Positions 27,620 to 38,271 of a DNA stretch of 64,000 nucleotides are shown here, one piece after another; the first letter of the stretch is position 1, and the number at the start of each line of letters is the position of its first letter. Made by a program: the position numbers and the translations under genes. The notes beneath the pieces were generated by a model, which saw nothing but the letters and a program-made list of their open reading frames with translations, was not told where the DNA came from and ran no database searches. This DNA comes from Ornithinimicrobium avium (GTDB taxonomy: Bacteria; Actinomycetota; Actinomycetes; Actinomycetales; Dermatophilaceae): NCBI RefSeq assembly GCF_003351765.1, contig NZ_CP031229.1, positions 1,984,001 through 2,048,000 of the forward strand. Direction: 5' to 3'.

Positions 27620-29065
27620 ATGGCGGGTATGTCGGGCACGTCGCCCCCGCCTGCCGGGGCCGAGCTCCTGGCCGTGTCCAGCACCCGGGGCCGGGTGACG
27701 CTGGCGGCGGTCACGATCGGGTCGGGGATCGCGATCCTCGACGGGTCGATCGTCAACGTCGCGCTCAAGGTCATCGGCTCCGACCTCGGCGCCTCCCTGG
27801 AGCAGCTGCAGTGGGTCGTCAACGGCTACCTGCTGGCGCTCGCCTCGCTGGTGCTGGTCGGCGGTGCCCTCAGCGACCGGCTGGGAAGGCGGCGGATCTA
27901 CCACGTGGGGATGGGCTGGTTCCTGGTCGGCTCACTGGCCTGCGCGCTCGCCCAGAACCCGGAGCAGCTCGTCACGATGCGCTTCGTGCAGGGGGTGGGC
28001 GGTGCGCTCCTCACGCCCGGGGCGCTGGCGATCATCCAGTCCTCCTTCCGTCCGCAGGACCGCGGAGGGGCGATCGGCACCTGGGCGGGGATGTCCGGCA
28101 TCGCCGCGGCGGTCGGCCCCTTCGTCGGCGGCTGGATCGTCGACCACGCCAGCTGGCGGTGGGTGTTCGCGATCAACGTCCCGCTGTGCCTCGTGGTCAT
28201 CATCCTGGCCTGGTGGGCCGCGCCGGAGTCGAGGGCACCGCACTCGGGACGCTTCGACGCGGCTGGCGCGGGGCTGGCCGTCGTCGGGCTCGGAGCGCTC
28301 ACCTGGGCCCTGACCTACGCCTCCGACCTGCGGACGGTGCTCGTCGCCGGCCCCCTCGCGGTGGCCGCGCTCGTCGGCTTCGTGGTCGTCGAGCACCGCG
28401 CCCGCGACCCCCTGATGCCGCTGGGCCTGTTCCGCTCTCGGGTCTTCTCGGCGGCCAACGCGATGACGCTGCTGGTCTACGGTGCGCTCGGGGTGGTCTT
28501 CTTCGTGCTCGTGCTCCAGCTGCAGGTGTCGGCGGGCTGGTCGGCCCTGGCGGCCGGCCTCACCTCGGTCCCGCTGACCCTCGCGCTGATGCTCCTGTCG
28601 GCGTGGGCCGGGCGGCTCGCCTCGCGCATCGGCCCGCGCGTCCCGATGAGCGTCGGCCCGCTCGTCTGCGCGCTCGGCCTCGTCCTGCTCCTGGGCGCCG
28701 GTGCGGGCACCCGCTGGTACGACGTGCTCGCGGGCCTCGTCGTCTTCTCCCTCGGCATGGCGCTGCTCGTCTCCCCGCTCACCACGGCGGTGCTCGCCGC
28801 CGCGCCGGACGACCACGCAGGCGTGGCCAGCGGGATCAACAACGCGGTCGCCCGGGCCGGGTCGCTGCTGGCGGTGGCCGCCCTGCCGGTGCTGGCCGGG
28901 CTCTCCGGCGAGGCCTACCTGGACCCGGTCGCCATGACGTCGGGCTACCGGGCCTCGATGATCGCCTGCGCGGTGCTGATGGCGGCCGGCGGCGTGACCA
29001 GCTGGTTCGGGCTGGGGGCCGACCGGTCAGGAATCGAGAAGACCGCTGCCGCGGCCAGCGGCTAG
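27620..29065 (+). CDS. MFS transporter, DHA2 (EmrB/QacA) family
   Basis: A 481-residue 14-helix drug/proton antiporter. Motifs are L-D-G-S-I-V-N-V-A-L in helix 1 (the DHA2 form of motif D), S-D-R-L-G-R-R-R in the loop between helices 2 and 3, R-F-V-Q-G-V-G-G-A-L in helix 4, and G-P-F-V-G-G-W-I-V in helix 5. Length and helix count fit the EmrB/QacA branch. It probably exports a hydrophobic toxic compound. Start could be the ATG at 27620 or 27629. No regulator is adjacent. Confidence 0.9.
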   Translation: MAGMSGTSPPPAGAELLAVSSTRGRVTLAAVTIGSGIAILDGSIVNVALKVIGSDLGASLEQLQWVVNGYLLALASLVLVGGALSDRLGRRRIYHVGMGWFLVGSLACALAQNPEQLVTMRFVQGVGGALLTPGALAIIQSSFRPQDRGGAIGTWAGMSGIAAAVGPFVGGWIVDHASWRWVFAINVPLCLVVIILAWWAAPESRAPHSGRFDAAGAGLAVVGLGALTWALTYASDLRTVLVAGPLAVAALVGFVVVEHRARDPLMPLGLFRSRVFSAANAMTLLVYGALGVVFFVLVLQLQVSAGWSALAAGLTSVPLTLALMLLSAWAGRLASRIGPRVPMSVGPLVCALGLVLLLGAGAGTRWYDVLAGLVVFSLGMALLVSPLTTAVLAAAPDDHAGVASGINNAVARAGSLLAVAALPVLAGLSGEAYLDPVAMTSGYRASMIACAVLMAAGGVTSWFGLGADRSGIEKTAAAASG

Positions 29066-29075
29066 CGTCCTCCCC

Positions 29076-29603
29076 ATGAGCATCACCTTCGACGCCGTCG
29101 CCCAGCAGGTCGGCGAACGCATCCTGCTGACCCTTCCACAGAGCGCCAGCCAGGCACTGCCGTCGCGGGGCCAGGTCGCCGTCGAGGCGCAGATCGGCGG
29201 GCACGCGTTCATGACCGTGCTCGAGCCGGACGGCCGCAAGGGCCACTGGATCTCGGTGGACGAGAAGCTGCGCGAGGCCCTCTCGCTGGAAGCCGGGGAC
29301 GGGGTGCACGGCGCGCTGACGCCGACCAGGGTGTGGCCCGAGCCGGAGGTTCCAGAGGACCTGGACGCGGCGCTGTCCGATGCCCCCGACAGCGCCGGCA
29401 CCTGGACCGACATCACGCCGATGGCCCGGTGGGAGTGGGTGCGCTGGGTCACCTCGACCCGCAGCGCCACCACGCGCGAGCGCCGGGTCGAGGTGACGGT
29501 CGACAAGCTGCGCGCGGGCAAGCGCCGGCCCTGCTGCTTCGACCTGTCATCCTGCACCGACCCCGAGCTGTCGAGGAGCGGCAAGCTGGTCGACGTCTCC
29601 TAG
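29076..29603 (+). CDS. DUF1905 and YdeI/OmpD-associated domain protein
   Basis: A 175-residue two-domain protein. The N-terminal half is a DUF1905-like beta barrel (F-M-T-V-L then H-W-I-S-V and G-D-G-V-H-G-A-L), and the C-terminal helical half resembles the YdeI/OmpD-associated region (W-V-R-W-V-T-S-T-R-S-A-T-T-R, K-R-R-P-C-C-F). Relatives have been linked to bacteriocin tolerance, but the biochemical role is unknown. It starts ten bases after the MFS stop and may be co-transcribed. Confidence 0.75.
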   Translation: MSITFDAVAQQVGERILLTLPQSASQALPSRGQVAVEAQIGGHAFMTVLEPDGRKGHWISVDEKLREALSLEAGDGVHGALTPTRVWPEPEVPEDLDAALSDAPDSAGTWTDITPMARWEWVRWVTSTRSATTRERRVEVTVDKLRAGKRRPCCFDLSSCTDPELSRSGKLVDVS

Positions 29604-29616
29604 CTAGGCTGGGACC

Positions 29617-30030
29617 ATGACCTACTTCGAGCCGCCGCCGCTACCGAAGAGCAGCAGCAGGCAGGTCGACCCGCAGTGGCCGACCGCGCCGCAGGAGCCG
29701 GTGGACCCCTACGCCTCGCCGGCCGAGGGCTACCGGCCCGGCCCGGCGCCGGCCGCCCCGTGGGGGCCGCCGGCGCAGAACCTGCACCCGCGCGGCACGA
29801 CGATCCTGGTGCTGGGCATCCTCAGCGTGACGTTCATGCAGATCCTCGGGCCGTTCGCCTGGGTGATGGGGCACCGCGCGCTCAGGGAGATCGACGCCTC
29901 GGGCCGCCCCTACATCAACGGCTCCAGCATCCGGGCCGGCATGATCCTGGGCATCATCGGCACCGTCCTGGGCCTGATCGGGCTCCTGTGGATGATGGTG
30001 ATCCTCGGCGCGTTGCTCGCCTCGGCGTGA
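29617..30030 (+). CDS. DUF4190 domain-containing membrane protein
   Basis: A 137-residue protein with a Pro/Ala/Gly-rich cytoplasmic N-terminus of about 58 residues and two transmembrane helices (about 62-80 and 108-133). Between them is the DUF4190 signature: G-P-F-A-W-V-M-G-H-R-A-L-R-E-I-D and R-A-G-M-I-L-G-I-I-G. Function is unknown; such proteins are frequent in actinobacteria. It lies 13 bases after the previous stop and converges on the acyl-CoA ligase remnant. Confidence 0.85.
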   Translation: MTYFEPPPLPKSSSRQVDPQWPTAPQEPVDPYASPAEGYRPGPAPAAPWGPPAQNLHPRGTTILVLGILSVTFMQILGPFAWVMGHRALREIDASGRPYINGSSIRAGMILGIIGTVLGLIGLLWMMVILGALLASA

Positions 30031-30099
30031 TCGCCGACCCGGGTCCCGGGCAGGCGGATCCCTGGCGCCCGTCGCCAGACCGGTGCCGAGATGCAGGGA

Positions 30100-31647
30100 C
30101 TACGGGCCGGGGACGGGTTCGGCCCGGGCCTCGTGCGCGGCCCGGAGGTCACGCTTGAGGACCTTGCCCGCACCGTTGACGGGCAGCGCCTCGACGAACT
30201 CGTAGCTGCGCGGGATCTTGTAGCCGGCGATCAGCTCCTTGCAGTGCGCGTGGAGCTCGTCGTCGCTGACCGCGGCGCCGGGCACGAGGACGACGACGGC
30301 GTGGACCTTCTCGCCGAACGTCGCGTCGGGCAGGCCGATGACCGCGGACGCGGCCACGGAAGGGTGCTTGGACAGGGCGTTCTCGACCTCGGCGGAGTAG
30401 ACGTTCTCACCACCGGTGACGATCATGTCCTTGATCCTGTCGACGACGAAGCGGTAGCCGTCGGCGTCGAGGTAGCCCGCGTCACCGGTGTGCATCCACC
30501 CGTCGCGTAGTGCGGCCTGGGTCTCCTCGGGTTTGTTCCAGTAGCCGAGCATGACGTTGGCGCCACGGATGCAGATCTCGCCCACCTCGCCGGCCGGCAC
30601 CGTGTTGCCGTCGGTGGCCATGACCTTGATCTCCGTGTGCAGCGCCGCGCGGCCGGCGGAGCGGAGGTACTGGTCGCGGTGGTCGTCCGGGAGCAGCAGG
30701 GCCCCGACCGGGGCGACCTCGGTCATGCCGTAGGCCTGCGTCATGCGGATGCCGGGGAAGAGGGAGAGGGTCCGCCTGAGAACACCCTCGGAGACGACGG
30801 AGCCGCCGTAGAGGATGCGGTTCATCGAGGACAGGTCGTACTTGGCGACGTCCGGATGGTCGACGAGCATCTGGATCATCGTCGGCACGAGCAGGATGTC
30901 GGTGACCTGGTGATCCTGGACGGCCGCGAGGACCGCCGCCGGCTCGAAGAACGGCACCATGACGTGCGTGCCGCCGAAGGTGACCTGACCGGCCTAGGCC
31001 GCAAGGTCGGCGAGGTGGAACATCGGGGCGGCGTGCAGGAAGACCGCGCCCACGCCGAGCAGCTCACCGCTGGCGATGGTGCCCAGGGCTGAGGTGACCA
31101 GGTTGGTGTGGCTGAGCATGACGCCCTTGGGGAAGCCCGTCGTGCCACCGGTGTAGAAGACCCCGGCGAGGTCCTCACCCTTGCGGAAGGCGTCCTCGAC
31201 CGGCTCGTTGTCGGCCACGAGCTGTTCGTAGGAGATGGTCCCCTCGGGCAGCTCCTTGTCACCACAATGGATGATCGTCTCGAGCGAGGGCACGTTGGCC
31301 TTGAGGGCGGGGGCCATCGGGGCGAACGCGTCGTCGATGAGCAGGACCTTGGTCTGCGAGTCGTTGAGCGAGTAGATGATCTCCGCCGGGCTCCACCGGA
31401 TGTTGACCGGGTTGACCACGGCCCCTGCCCACGGCACGGCGAGGAGGTACTCGGCGTAGCGGTCGTTGTTGAGGGACAGGATCGCGACCCGGTCACCCGC
31501 CTCGACGCCTACGGCGTGCAGACCGGCGGCGAAGCGGGCGACCCGGTCCGCGTGCTCGGCGAAGGTGCGGACACGGTCCCCGTAGATCGTTGCTGCCTTG
31601 TTCGGTGTCGACTGAACGGCTCTGTGCAGTCCCTGGGTCAGGTACAT
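30100..31647 (-). pseudogene. long-chain acyl-CoA ligase, interrupted by in-frame stop
   Basis: The reading frame encodes a complete AMP-forming acyl-CoA synthetase of about 515 codons, but a TAG stop at 30994-30996 cuts it after 217 codons. The N-terminal part has the P-loop Y-T-G-G-T-T-G-F-P-K-G near residue 170. The part after the stop, in the same frame, has Y-G-M-T-E-V, G-W-M-H-T-G-D and D-R-I-K-D-M-I-V-T-G-G-E-N. Homologues commonly have Trp after L-A-D-L-A-A, so TGG to TAG is a likely single change. The ATG at 31647 has GAGGAGG upstream. It is the last gene of the broken beta-oxidation unit. Confidence 0.85.
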
Positions 31648-31774
31648 CCTGGCCTCCTCTTTCTGACGTGTTGCTGCAGTGTGGGTTGTTGCCTGTGTCG
31701 TGCTGGTGCGGGTCCTGCTGTGCGGGTCGTGCTGGTGCGGGTGGGTCGGTACGGCGGCGCACCGACTGGAGGGG

Positions 31775-33939
31775 TCATTCGAGGCGCGCACCGGCCTCGG
31801 CCCTGGCCACGAGGGAGGCGGGCGGGGTGAAGCGCGCGCCGTAGCGCGCGGCGAGCTCCTCGGCGCGGGCCACGAAGCCGGGCACGCCGCCCTGGTAGCC
31901 GTTGATGTACTGGGCGACCCCGCCGGTCCAGCCGGGGAAGCCGATGCCCAGGATCGAGCCGACGTTGGCGTCGGGCACGCTGCGCAGCACGCCCTCGTCC
32001 AAGCACCTGACCGTCTCGAGGGCCTCGGCGAAGAGCATCCGCTCCTTCATGTCCTCGAAGGGGAGCTCGGTCGTGTTGCCGAACTTCTCGGCGAGGCCGG
32101 GCCACAGGTTGGTGCGCTTGCCGTCGACGTAGTCGTAGAAGCCCGCGCCGCCGAGCTTGCCCTTGCGGTCCGCGGCGAGCAGGTCATCGACGATGTCGTA
32201 GGCAAGGTGGTGCTCGTAGGCGCGGGCGCCGTCGGCGGCGCCGGCCTCGAGGCCGGCCTTGGTCTCCTTCTGGATCTTGCTCATCAGCGAGAGGTTGAGC
32301 TCGTCGGCCAGCTGCAGCGGTGCCGCGGGGTAGCCGGCCTGCAGGCCGGCCTGCTCGACACTGGCCGCGGGCACGCCCTCGCCGACCATGGCGATGGCCT
32401 CGTTGAGGAACGTGCCGATGACCCTGCTGGTGAAGAAGCCCCGGTGGTCACCCACGACGATGGGGGTCTTCTTGATCTGCACGGCGATGTCGAAGGCCTT
32501 GGCCAGCGTCTCCTCGCTGGTCTTCTCGCCGGCGACGATCTCGAGGAGCGGCATCTTGTCGACCGGCGAGAAGAAGTGCAGGCCGATGAAGTCCTCCGCG
32601 CGCTTGACACCCTCGGCGAGGCTGGTGATCGGCAGGGTGGAGGTGTTCGAGCCGAGGACTGCGCCCGGCTCGACGATGTCCTCGATCTCCTGGAAGACCT
32701 GGTGCTTGACCTCGACGCTCTCGAAGACCGCCTCGATGACGAGGTCGGCCCCGGCCAGGGCCTGGGGATCTGCCGTCGCGGTGAGACGGGCGAGGAGCGC
32801 GTCCCCCTGCTCACGGGTCGACCTGCCGCGGGAGACAGCCTTGTCCACGAGGGCCGCCGAGTAGCCTTGCCACGTTCGGCAGCCTCCTGCGAGACGTCCT
32901 TGAGCACGACCTCGATGCCGGCCTTCGCGCAGACGTAGGCGATGCCGGCGCCCATCATGCCGGCGCCGAGCACCGCAACCCGCTTGGCCTCGTGCTTGGG
33001 GAGACCTGTGGGGCGGCTGCCACCGGACCTGATGTGCTGCATGTCGAAGAAGAACGCCTGGATCATGTTCTTGCTGACCTGGCCGGTGACAAGCTCGACG
33101 AGGTAGCGCGACTCGATGGTCAAGGCGGTGTCGAAGTCGACCTGGGCGCCCTCGACCGCTGCGGCGAGGATGGCGCGCGGCGCGGGGTAGTTGGCACCCT
33201 TGAGCTGCTTGCGCAGGTTGGCGGGGAACGCCGGCAGGTTGGCTGCCAGGGCCGGAGTCGCGGGAGTGCCACCGGGGATCGTGTAGCCCTTGGCATCCCA
33301 CGGCGCGACGGGCGAGGGGTTCTGGCCGATCCAGACCTTGGCGGCCGGCACGAGCTCCTCGACCGAGCCGACGACCTCGTCGACGAGGCCGATCTCCTGG
33401 GCCTGCGCCGGCGTGAAGCGCTGCCCGTGGGCGAGCACCTTCGTGACGGCGTCGGCGATGCCGAGCATCCGGACGACGCGCACGACGCCGCCACCACCGG
33501 GCAGCAGGCCCAGGGTGACCTCGGGAAAGCCGATCTGCGAGCCGCGCACGTCCGCCGCAATGCGGTGGTGGCAGGCCAGGGCGATCTCGAGGCCACCGCC
33601 GAGGGCGGCCCCGTTGATGGCGGCGACGACCGGCCTGCCCAGGGTCTCCAGGGTGCGCAGCTGCGCCTTGATCTCGGTGATCTCGCCGAAGACCCGCTGC
33701 GCGTCGTCCTTCGTCGCGCGGGACAGGGCGCGCAGGTCGCCACCGGCGAAGAAGGTCTTCTTGGCCGAGGTGAGGATGACGCCGGTGACGGAGTCCTTCT
33801 CGGCGACGAGCCGGTCGACCACCGTGCGCATCGAGGCGATGTAGTCGGCGTTCATCGTGTTCGCGGACTGGTTGGGGTCATCGAGGGTGAGGACGACGAT
33901 GCCGTCGGCATCCTGGTGCCAGTGGACCGTGTCAGCCAT
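31775..33939 (-). pseudogene. FadB/FadJ-type enoyl-CoA hydratase/3-hydroxyacyl-CoA dehydrogenase, frameshifted
   Basis: Two frames together make one multifunctional beta-oxidation protein of about 721 residues. The first (from the ATG at 33939) has the crotonase domain with F-F-A-G-G-D-L near residue 65 and A-A-L-G-G-G-L-E near residue 111, then the NAD-binding start V-L-G-A-G-M-M-G near residue 334. The second resumes at G-Y-S-A-A-L-V-D-K-A and carries G-S-N-T-S-T-L-P-I, H-F-F-S-P-V-D-K-M and F-T-S-R-V-I. The break is near 32864-32866, where G-K-G-Y would need one more G (minus strand GCAAGGGCTAC). The NAD domain is thereby lost. Confidence 0.86.
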
Positions 33940-33984
33940 GTGTGTCGCTCCTTGCAGGTCGGAGGGTCTGGACGGACGGGGCGC

Positions 33985-35096
<1,112 letters not shown>

Positions 35097-35118
35097 GTGC
35101 GGTCCCTTCAGGTAGTGA

Positions 35119-36264
35119 TCAGAGCGAACGGGCGATGAGTTCCTTCATCACCTCGTTGGCTCCGGCCAGGATCCGCAGGACGCGGACGTCGGTGTAGATG
35201 TGGGAGATCGGGTACTCGTCCATGTAGCCGTAGCCGCCGAAGAGCTGCAGGCACCGGTCGGCGACGATGGTGGCCTGGTCGGAGATCCAGTACTTGGCCA
35301 TCGAGGCGGTCGTGGCGTCGAGCTGCCCCGCGACGTGCTTCTCGATGCAGTCGTCGAGGAAGGTGCGGCAGACGCGGGAGATCGTGGCGCACTCGGCCAG
35401 CTCGAAGCGGGTGTTCTGCAGGGCGAGGAGCGGCTTGCCGAAGGCGTGGCGCTCCTTGGTGTAGTCGATCGTCTTGGCGACGGCGGACTCGATCGACGCC
35501 TGGGCGATGACCGCGGTGATGAGCCGCTCCTGCGGCAGCTGCTCCATGAGCTGGTAGAAGCCCTGACCCTCCGTCGGCCCGAGCAGGTTGCCGGCCGGGA
35601 CGCGCAACCCGTCGAAGAACAGCTCGGCCGTGTCCTGCCCCTTCTGCCCCATCTTGCCCAGGATCCGGCCGCGGGTGAAGCCCGGGGTGTCGTCGTCGAC
35701 CTCGGCGACGATCAGCGAGATGCCCGCCGCGCCGGCCTCGCCGGTGCGCGCCGCGATGATGACCAGGTCGCACAGGTGGCCGTTGGAGATGAACGTCTTG
35801 GCGCCGGAGATGACGTACTCCTCGCCCTCGCGCACGGCCCGCGTGGTGATCGCCTGCAGGTCGGAGCCGGTGCCCGGCTCGGTCATCGCGATGGACAGGA
35901 CGGACTCGCCGCGGCAGACCTCGGGCAGCCAGCGCAGCTTCTGCTCCTCGGTCGCATAGGCGGCCAGGTAGTGCGCGGCGATACCGACGTCGACGGCGAA
36001 GCCCATCGAGACGTCCCCGGCGCGCACCTGCTCCTCGATCAGGACGGCCTCGTGGGCGAAGGTCCCGCCACCGCCGCCGTAGGCCGCCGGGACGGACATG
36101 CCGAGGATTCCGACCTCGCCGGCCCGCCGGTAGAGCTCGCGGTCCGGATGGCCCTGCTCGAGATGACGGGCCGCCGAGGGCAGCACGTCCTTGGCGAAGT
36201 AGGTCGCCACGAGGTGGCGGACGTCCTCGAGGTCGTCGTCGCTCCAGCGCGATCGTGCAGACAC
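35119..36264 (-). CDS. acyl-CoA dehydrogenase
   Basis: A 381-residue flavoprotein of the acyl-CoA dehydrogenase family, catalysing the first oxidation of acyl-CoA and passing electrons to ETF. Landmarks are Y-G-G-G-G-G-T near residue 62, M-T-E-P-G-T-G-S-D near residue 121, R-H-A-F-G-K-P near residue 258, Q-L-F-G-G-Y-G-Y near residue 331 and G-A-N-E-V-M-K-E near the end. The GTG at 36264 has GGAGG eight bases upstream. It heads the unit with thiolase, fadB-like and ligase genes, and is the only intact member. A palindromic operator lies about 60 bases upstream. Confidence 0.92.
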   Translation of the reverse strand: MSARSRWSDDDLEDVRHLVATYFAKDVLPSAARHLEQGHPDRELYRRAGEVGILGMSVPAAYGGGGGTFAHEAVLIEEQVRAGDVSMGFAVDVGIAAHYLAAYATEEQKLRWLPEVCRGESVLSIAMTEPGTGSDLQAITTRAVREGEEYVISGAKTFISNGHLCDLVIIAARTGEAGAAGISLIVAEVDDDTPGFTRGRILGKMGQKGQDTAELFFDGLRVPAGNLLGPTEGQGFYQLMEQLPQERLITAVIAQASIESAVAKTIDYTKERHAFGKPLLALQNTRFELAECATISRVCRTFLDDCIEKHVAGQLDATTASMAKYWISDQATIVADRCLQLFGGYGYMDEYPISHIYTDVRVLRILAGANEVMKELIARSL

Positions 36265-36322
36265 GGTGAGAACCTCCGGATCGTGTGACGGGGTCGGCCC
36301 CTGGGCTCAAGGATGGGCCTTA

Positions 36323-36337
36323 ATTGGCAATGTCAAT
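36323..36337. promoter_or_regulatory. TetR-type operator upstream of acyl-CoA dehydrogenase
   Basis: ATTGGCA-A-TGTCAAT is an imperfect palindrome with seven-base arms and one mismatch. Its TGTCAAT half and general form match the perfect palindrome at 38004-38020 upstream of the enoyl-CoA hydratase gene. It is probably bound by the TetR protein encoded just upstream at 36409-37044. Confidence 0.6.
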
Positions 36338-36408
36338 AGTGAGGGGCGCATCCACCCGGTACGCCGCCGGGCGGGGTCGCGACGCCGGCCGGCGGACGAC
36401 CGGCCGGG

Positions 36409-37044
36409 TCACGGCCCCGGGGGGGCCTGGGCGGGCCCGGGCTCTCGGACCAGCTCGGTGATGATGGTGCGCAGGGTGCGTCGGAGCAGCTGGTGGACAT
36501 CGGCTCGGGACAGGCTCCCCTCACGCACCCACTCGCGGATGGCACCCTTGACCATGGCGCCATAGGCCCGGCCCAGGCCGCCGACCCGAGGCGTGTCGAG
36601 GAGGTCCTCGTCGACGCCGAGCAGCTGCAGCAGGCGTCGGGCGGCGATGTCGTCGGCCCGCAGGAGCAGCTGCTCGATCTCCGGGTCGTCGCCGACGCCC
36701 TCGGCCCCCGCCACGGCGACGAAGGTCAGACCGTGCCCGGTCACCATGTCGAGCAGCCAGGTGACGCAGGCGTCGATGCGCTCGTCGAGGCCGGGCCCGA
36801 CATCCTCCGGCACCACCATCCGGGGCACGATGAGCATCTCTCGCACGACCTCGACGTAGAGCTCGCGCTTGGTGCCGAAGTAGTGGTGCAGCAGCCCACG
36901 GGTCACCCCGGCCGCGGCGGCGATCTCGGTTGTCGACACCGCCGCATAGGGGTGCTCGCCGAAGAGCTCGATCGCGCACCTGAGGATCTGCTCGCGTCGC
37001 TCGTCGGGCTCGAGGCGGGTGCGCGCCGTGCTGGCCGCCCTCAC
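36409..37044 (-). CDS. TetR family transcriptional regulator
   Basis: A 211-residue TetR regulator. The N-terminal HTH spans about residues 14-60: R-R-E-Q-I-L-R-C-A-I-E-L-F, then V-S-T-T-E-I-A-A-A-A-G-V-T-R-G-L-L-H-H-Y-F-G-T-K in two halves. The helical C-terminal domain should bind an acyl-CoA or similar ligand. The GTG at 37044 has GGGGAG seven bases upstream; an ATG at 37089 lies within a tandem repeat. It sits between the enoyl-CoA hydratase and acyl-CoA dehydrogenase genes, and near-identical palindromes precede both transcription units, so it probably represses both. Confidence 0.9.
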   Translation of the reverse strand: MRAASTARTRLEPDERREQILRCAIELFGEHPYAAVSTTEIAAAAGVTRGLLHHYFGTKRELYVEVVREMLIVPRMVVPEDVGPGLDERIDACVTWLLDMVTGHGLTFVAVAGAEGVGDDPEIEQLLLRADDIAARRLLQLLGVDEDLLDTPRVGGLGRAYGAMVKGAIREWVREGSLSRADVHQLLRRTLRTIITELVREPGPAQAPPGP

Positions 37045-37072
37045 GCGTGGGCTCCCCACCGCCCGGTGGTCA

Positions 37073-37136
37073 TCGTGCCCGGTGCTCATCGTGCCCGGTG
37101 CTCATCGTGCCCGGTGCTCATCGTGCCCGGCCGGCA
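37073..37136. repeat. 16-bp tandem repeat, about four copies
   Basis: The unit CCGGTGCTCATCGTGC is repeated about four times head to tail; the copy nearest the TetR gene has one substitution (GGTGG for GGTGC). The array covers the end of the enoyl-CoA hydratase gene, whose stop TGA at 37118-37120 lies inside it, and the gap before the TetR gene. On the minus strand each copy carries GATGAGC, hence an ATG overlapping a TGA, in successive frames. Confidence 0.85.
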
Positions 37137-37960
37137 TGCCAGGGCAGGAAGGCGGGCTGGTCGCTGCCGACCCGGCCCGGGAAGCGGGCCTGGCGTCGCT
37201 CCAGGAAGGACATGACGCCCTCCTTGGCGTCCGGGCTCCCCGCGCAGCTCGCGATGAGCTTGGAGTCGAGGTCGAAGGCTGCCTCGGGCGAGTCCAGGGC
37301 GCTCATCTGCAGCAGTGCCTGACGGATGACCGCAACCGAGACCGCCGAGGTCGACGCGACGATCTCGCGGGCCAGGTCGTAGGCGCGGTCGAGGACCTCG
37401 TCCGGAGGGTGGACCGCGGTGACGAGCCCCTTCGCGAGGGCCTCCTCGGCCGGGACGAGGCGGCCGGTGACCATCCAGTCCAGGGCCGCGCCCAGGCCGA
37501 CGATCCGCGGCAGGAACCACGTCGAGCCCCCCTCGGGGTAGATCCCGCGGCGGGCGAAGACGAAGCCGAAGCGGCTGTCGGTCGAGGCGAACCGGAAGTC
37601 CGCCGCGAGGATCATCGTCGACCCGACGCCGACCGCTGCGCCGCGGACGGCGGCGATGACCGGTTTCTCGAGGGCGAACATCGGGCGGGTGGCGCGCGTC
37701 GCCGGCTCGACCCAGGCGCCGTCGTCGGCGCCGTCGGTGACGTCGAGGGTGCCGCCGCTGAGGTCGGCGCCGACGCAGAAGTCGTCCCCCGCGCCGGTGA
37801 GGACCAGGACCCGGACGTCGTCGTCGGCGCCGGCCCGGCGGACGGCGTCGGCGAGCTCGTCGGCCATCTGGATCGTGTAGCCGTTGCGCGCCTGGGGACG
37901 GTCGAGGGTGATGGTCGCGATCCGGTCGGCGACGGCATACGTGATCTGTTCGTAGTTCAT
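37118..37960 (-). CDS. enoyl-CoA hydratase/isomerase family protein
   Basis: A 280-residue crotonase-fold protein. Landmarks are A-T-I-T-L-D-R-P-Q-A-R-N near residue 14, the oxyanion-hole pair F-C-V-G-A-D-L near residue 62 and A-A-V-G-V-G near residue 106, and R-R-G-I-Y-P-E-G-G near residue 135. It should hydrate or isomerise an enoyl-CoA. The ATG at 37960 has GAGAGGG upstream; the frame extends further but passes through the operator. Its last codons lie within the 16-base tandem repeat. It heads the unit with the TetR gene. Confidence 0.9.
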   Translation of the reverse strand: MNYEQITYAVADRIATITLDRPQARNGYTIQMADELADAVRRAGADDDVRVLVLTGAGDDFCVGADLSGGTLDVTDGADDGAWVEPATRATRPMFALEKPVIAAVRGAAVGVGSTMILAADFRFASTDSRFGFVFARRGIYPEGGSTWFLPRIVGLGAALDWMVTGRLVPAEEALAKGLVTAVHPPDEVLDRAYDLAREIVASTSAVSVAVIRQALLQMSALDSPEAAFDLDSKLIASCAGSPDAKEGVMSFLERRQARFPGRVGSDQPAFLPWHAGRAR

Positions 37961-38003
37961 GCGGCCCTCTCGACGATGCACATCGCTCCTCAGCATCCCA
38001 GTT

Positions 38004-38020
38004 ATTGACACATTGTCAAT
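38004..38020. promoter_or_regulatory. TetR-type operator upstream of enoyl-CoA hydratase
   Basis: ATTGACA-CAT-TGTCAAT is a perfect palindrome with seven-base arms, 44 bases before the enoyl-CoA hydratase ATG. Each arm contains TTGACA, so the site also covers a good -35 element on the minus strand. Repressor binding here would block transcription. Confidence 0.68.
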
Positions 38021-38105
38021 GGGACGGGGGGGCGGATCAGCCACCGCAACGCCTTGAGTCGCGACACCGCACGTCAGGGATGTCGCGACTCAAGGCCATG
38101 GCTGG

Positions 38106-38192
38106 CGGTGGCGGTGGGATTTGAACCCACGGAGGACTTGCGCCCTCACACGCTTTCGAGGCGTGCTCCTTAGGCCGCTCGGACACGCCACC
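38106..38192 (-). tRNA. tRNA-Ser(CGA)
   Basis: An 87-base class II tRNA with acceptor stem GGTGGCG/CGCCACC, a long variable arm, T-loop GTTCAAATC and anticodon loop TTCGAAA, giving CGA for UCG codons. The discriminator is G and CCA is not encoded. Confidence 0.95.
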
Positions 38193-38271
38193 GCCGGACA
38201 GGCTACCCGAGGGGGCGACGACGTCCCAAACCGCGAGGACCCGTCCGGGCCGCCCCGCCAAGCCGCGGCGC

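Noticed and set aside
31698..31742. Two exact 16-base direct repeats TCGTGCTGGTGCGGGT between the broken fadB-like and ligase genes
   Set aside because: Low-complexity GT-rich intergenic sequence with no sign of a mobile element or known site.
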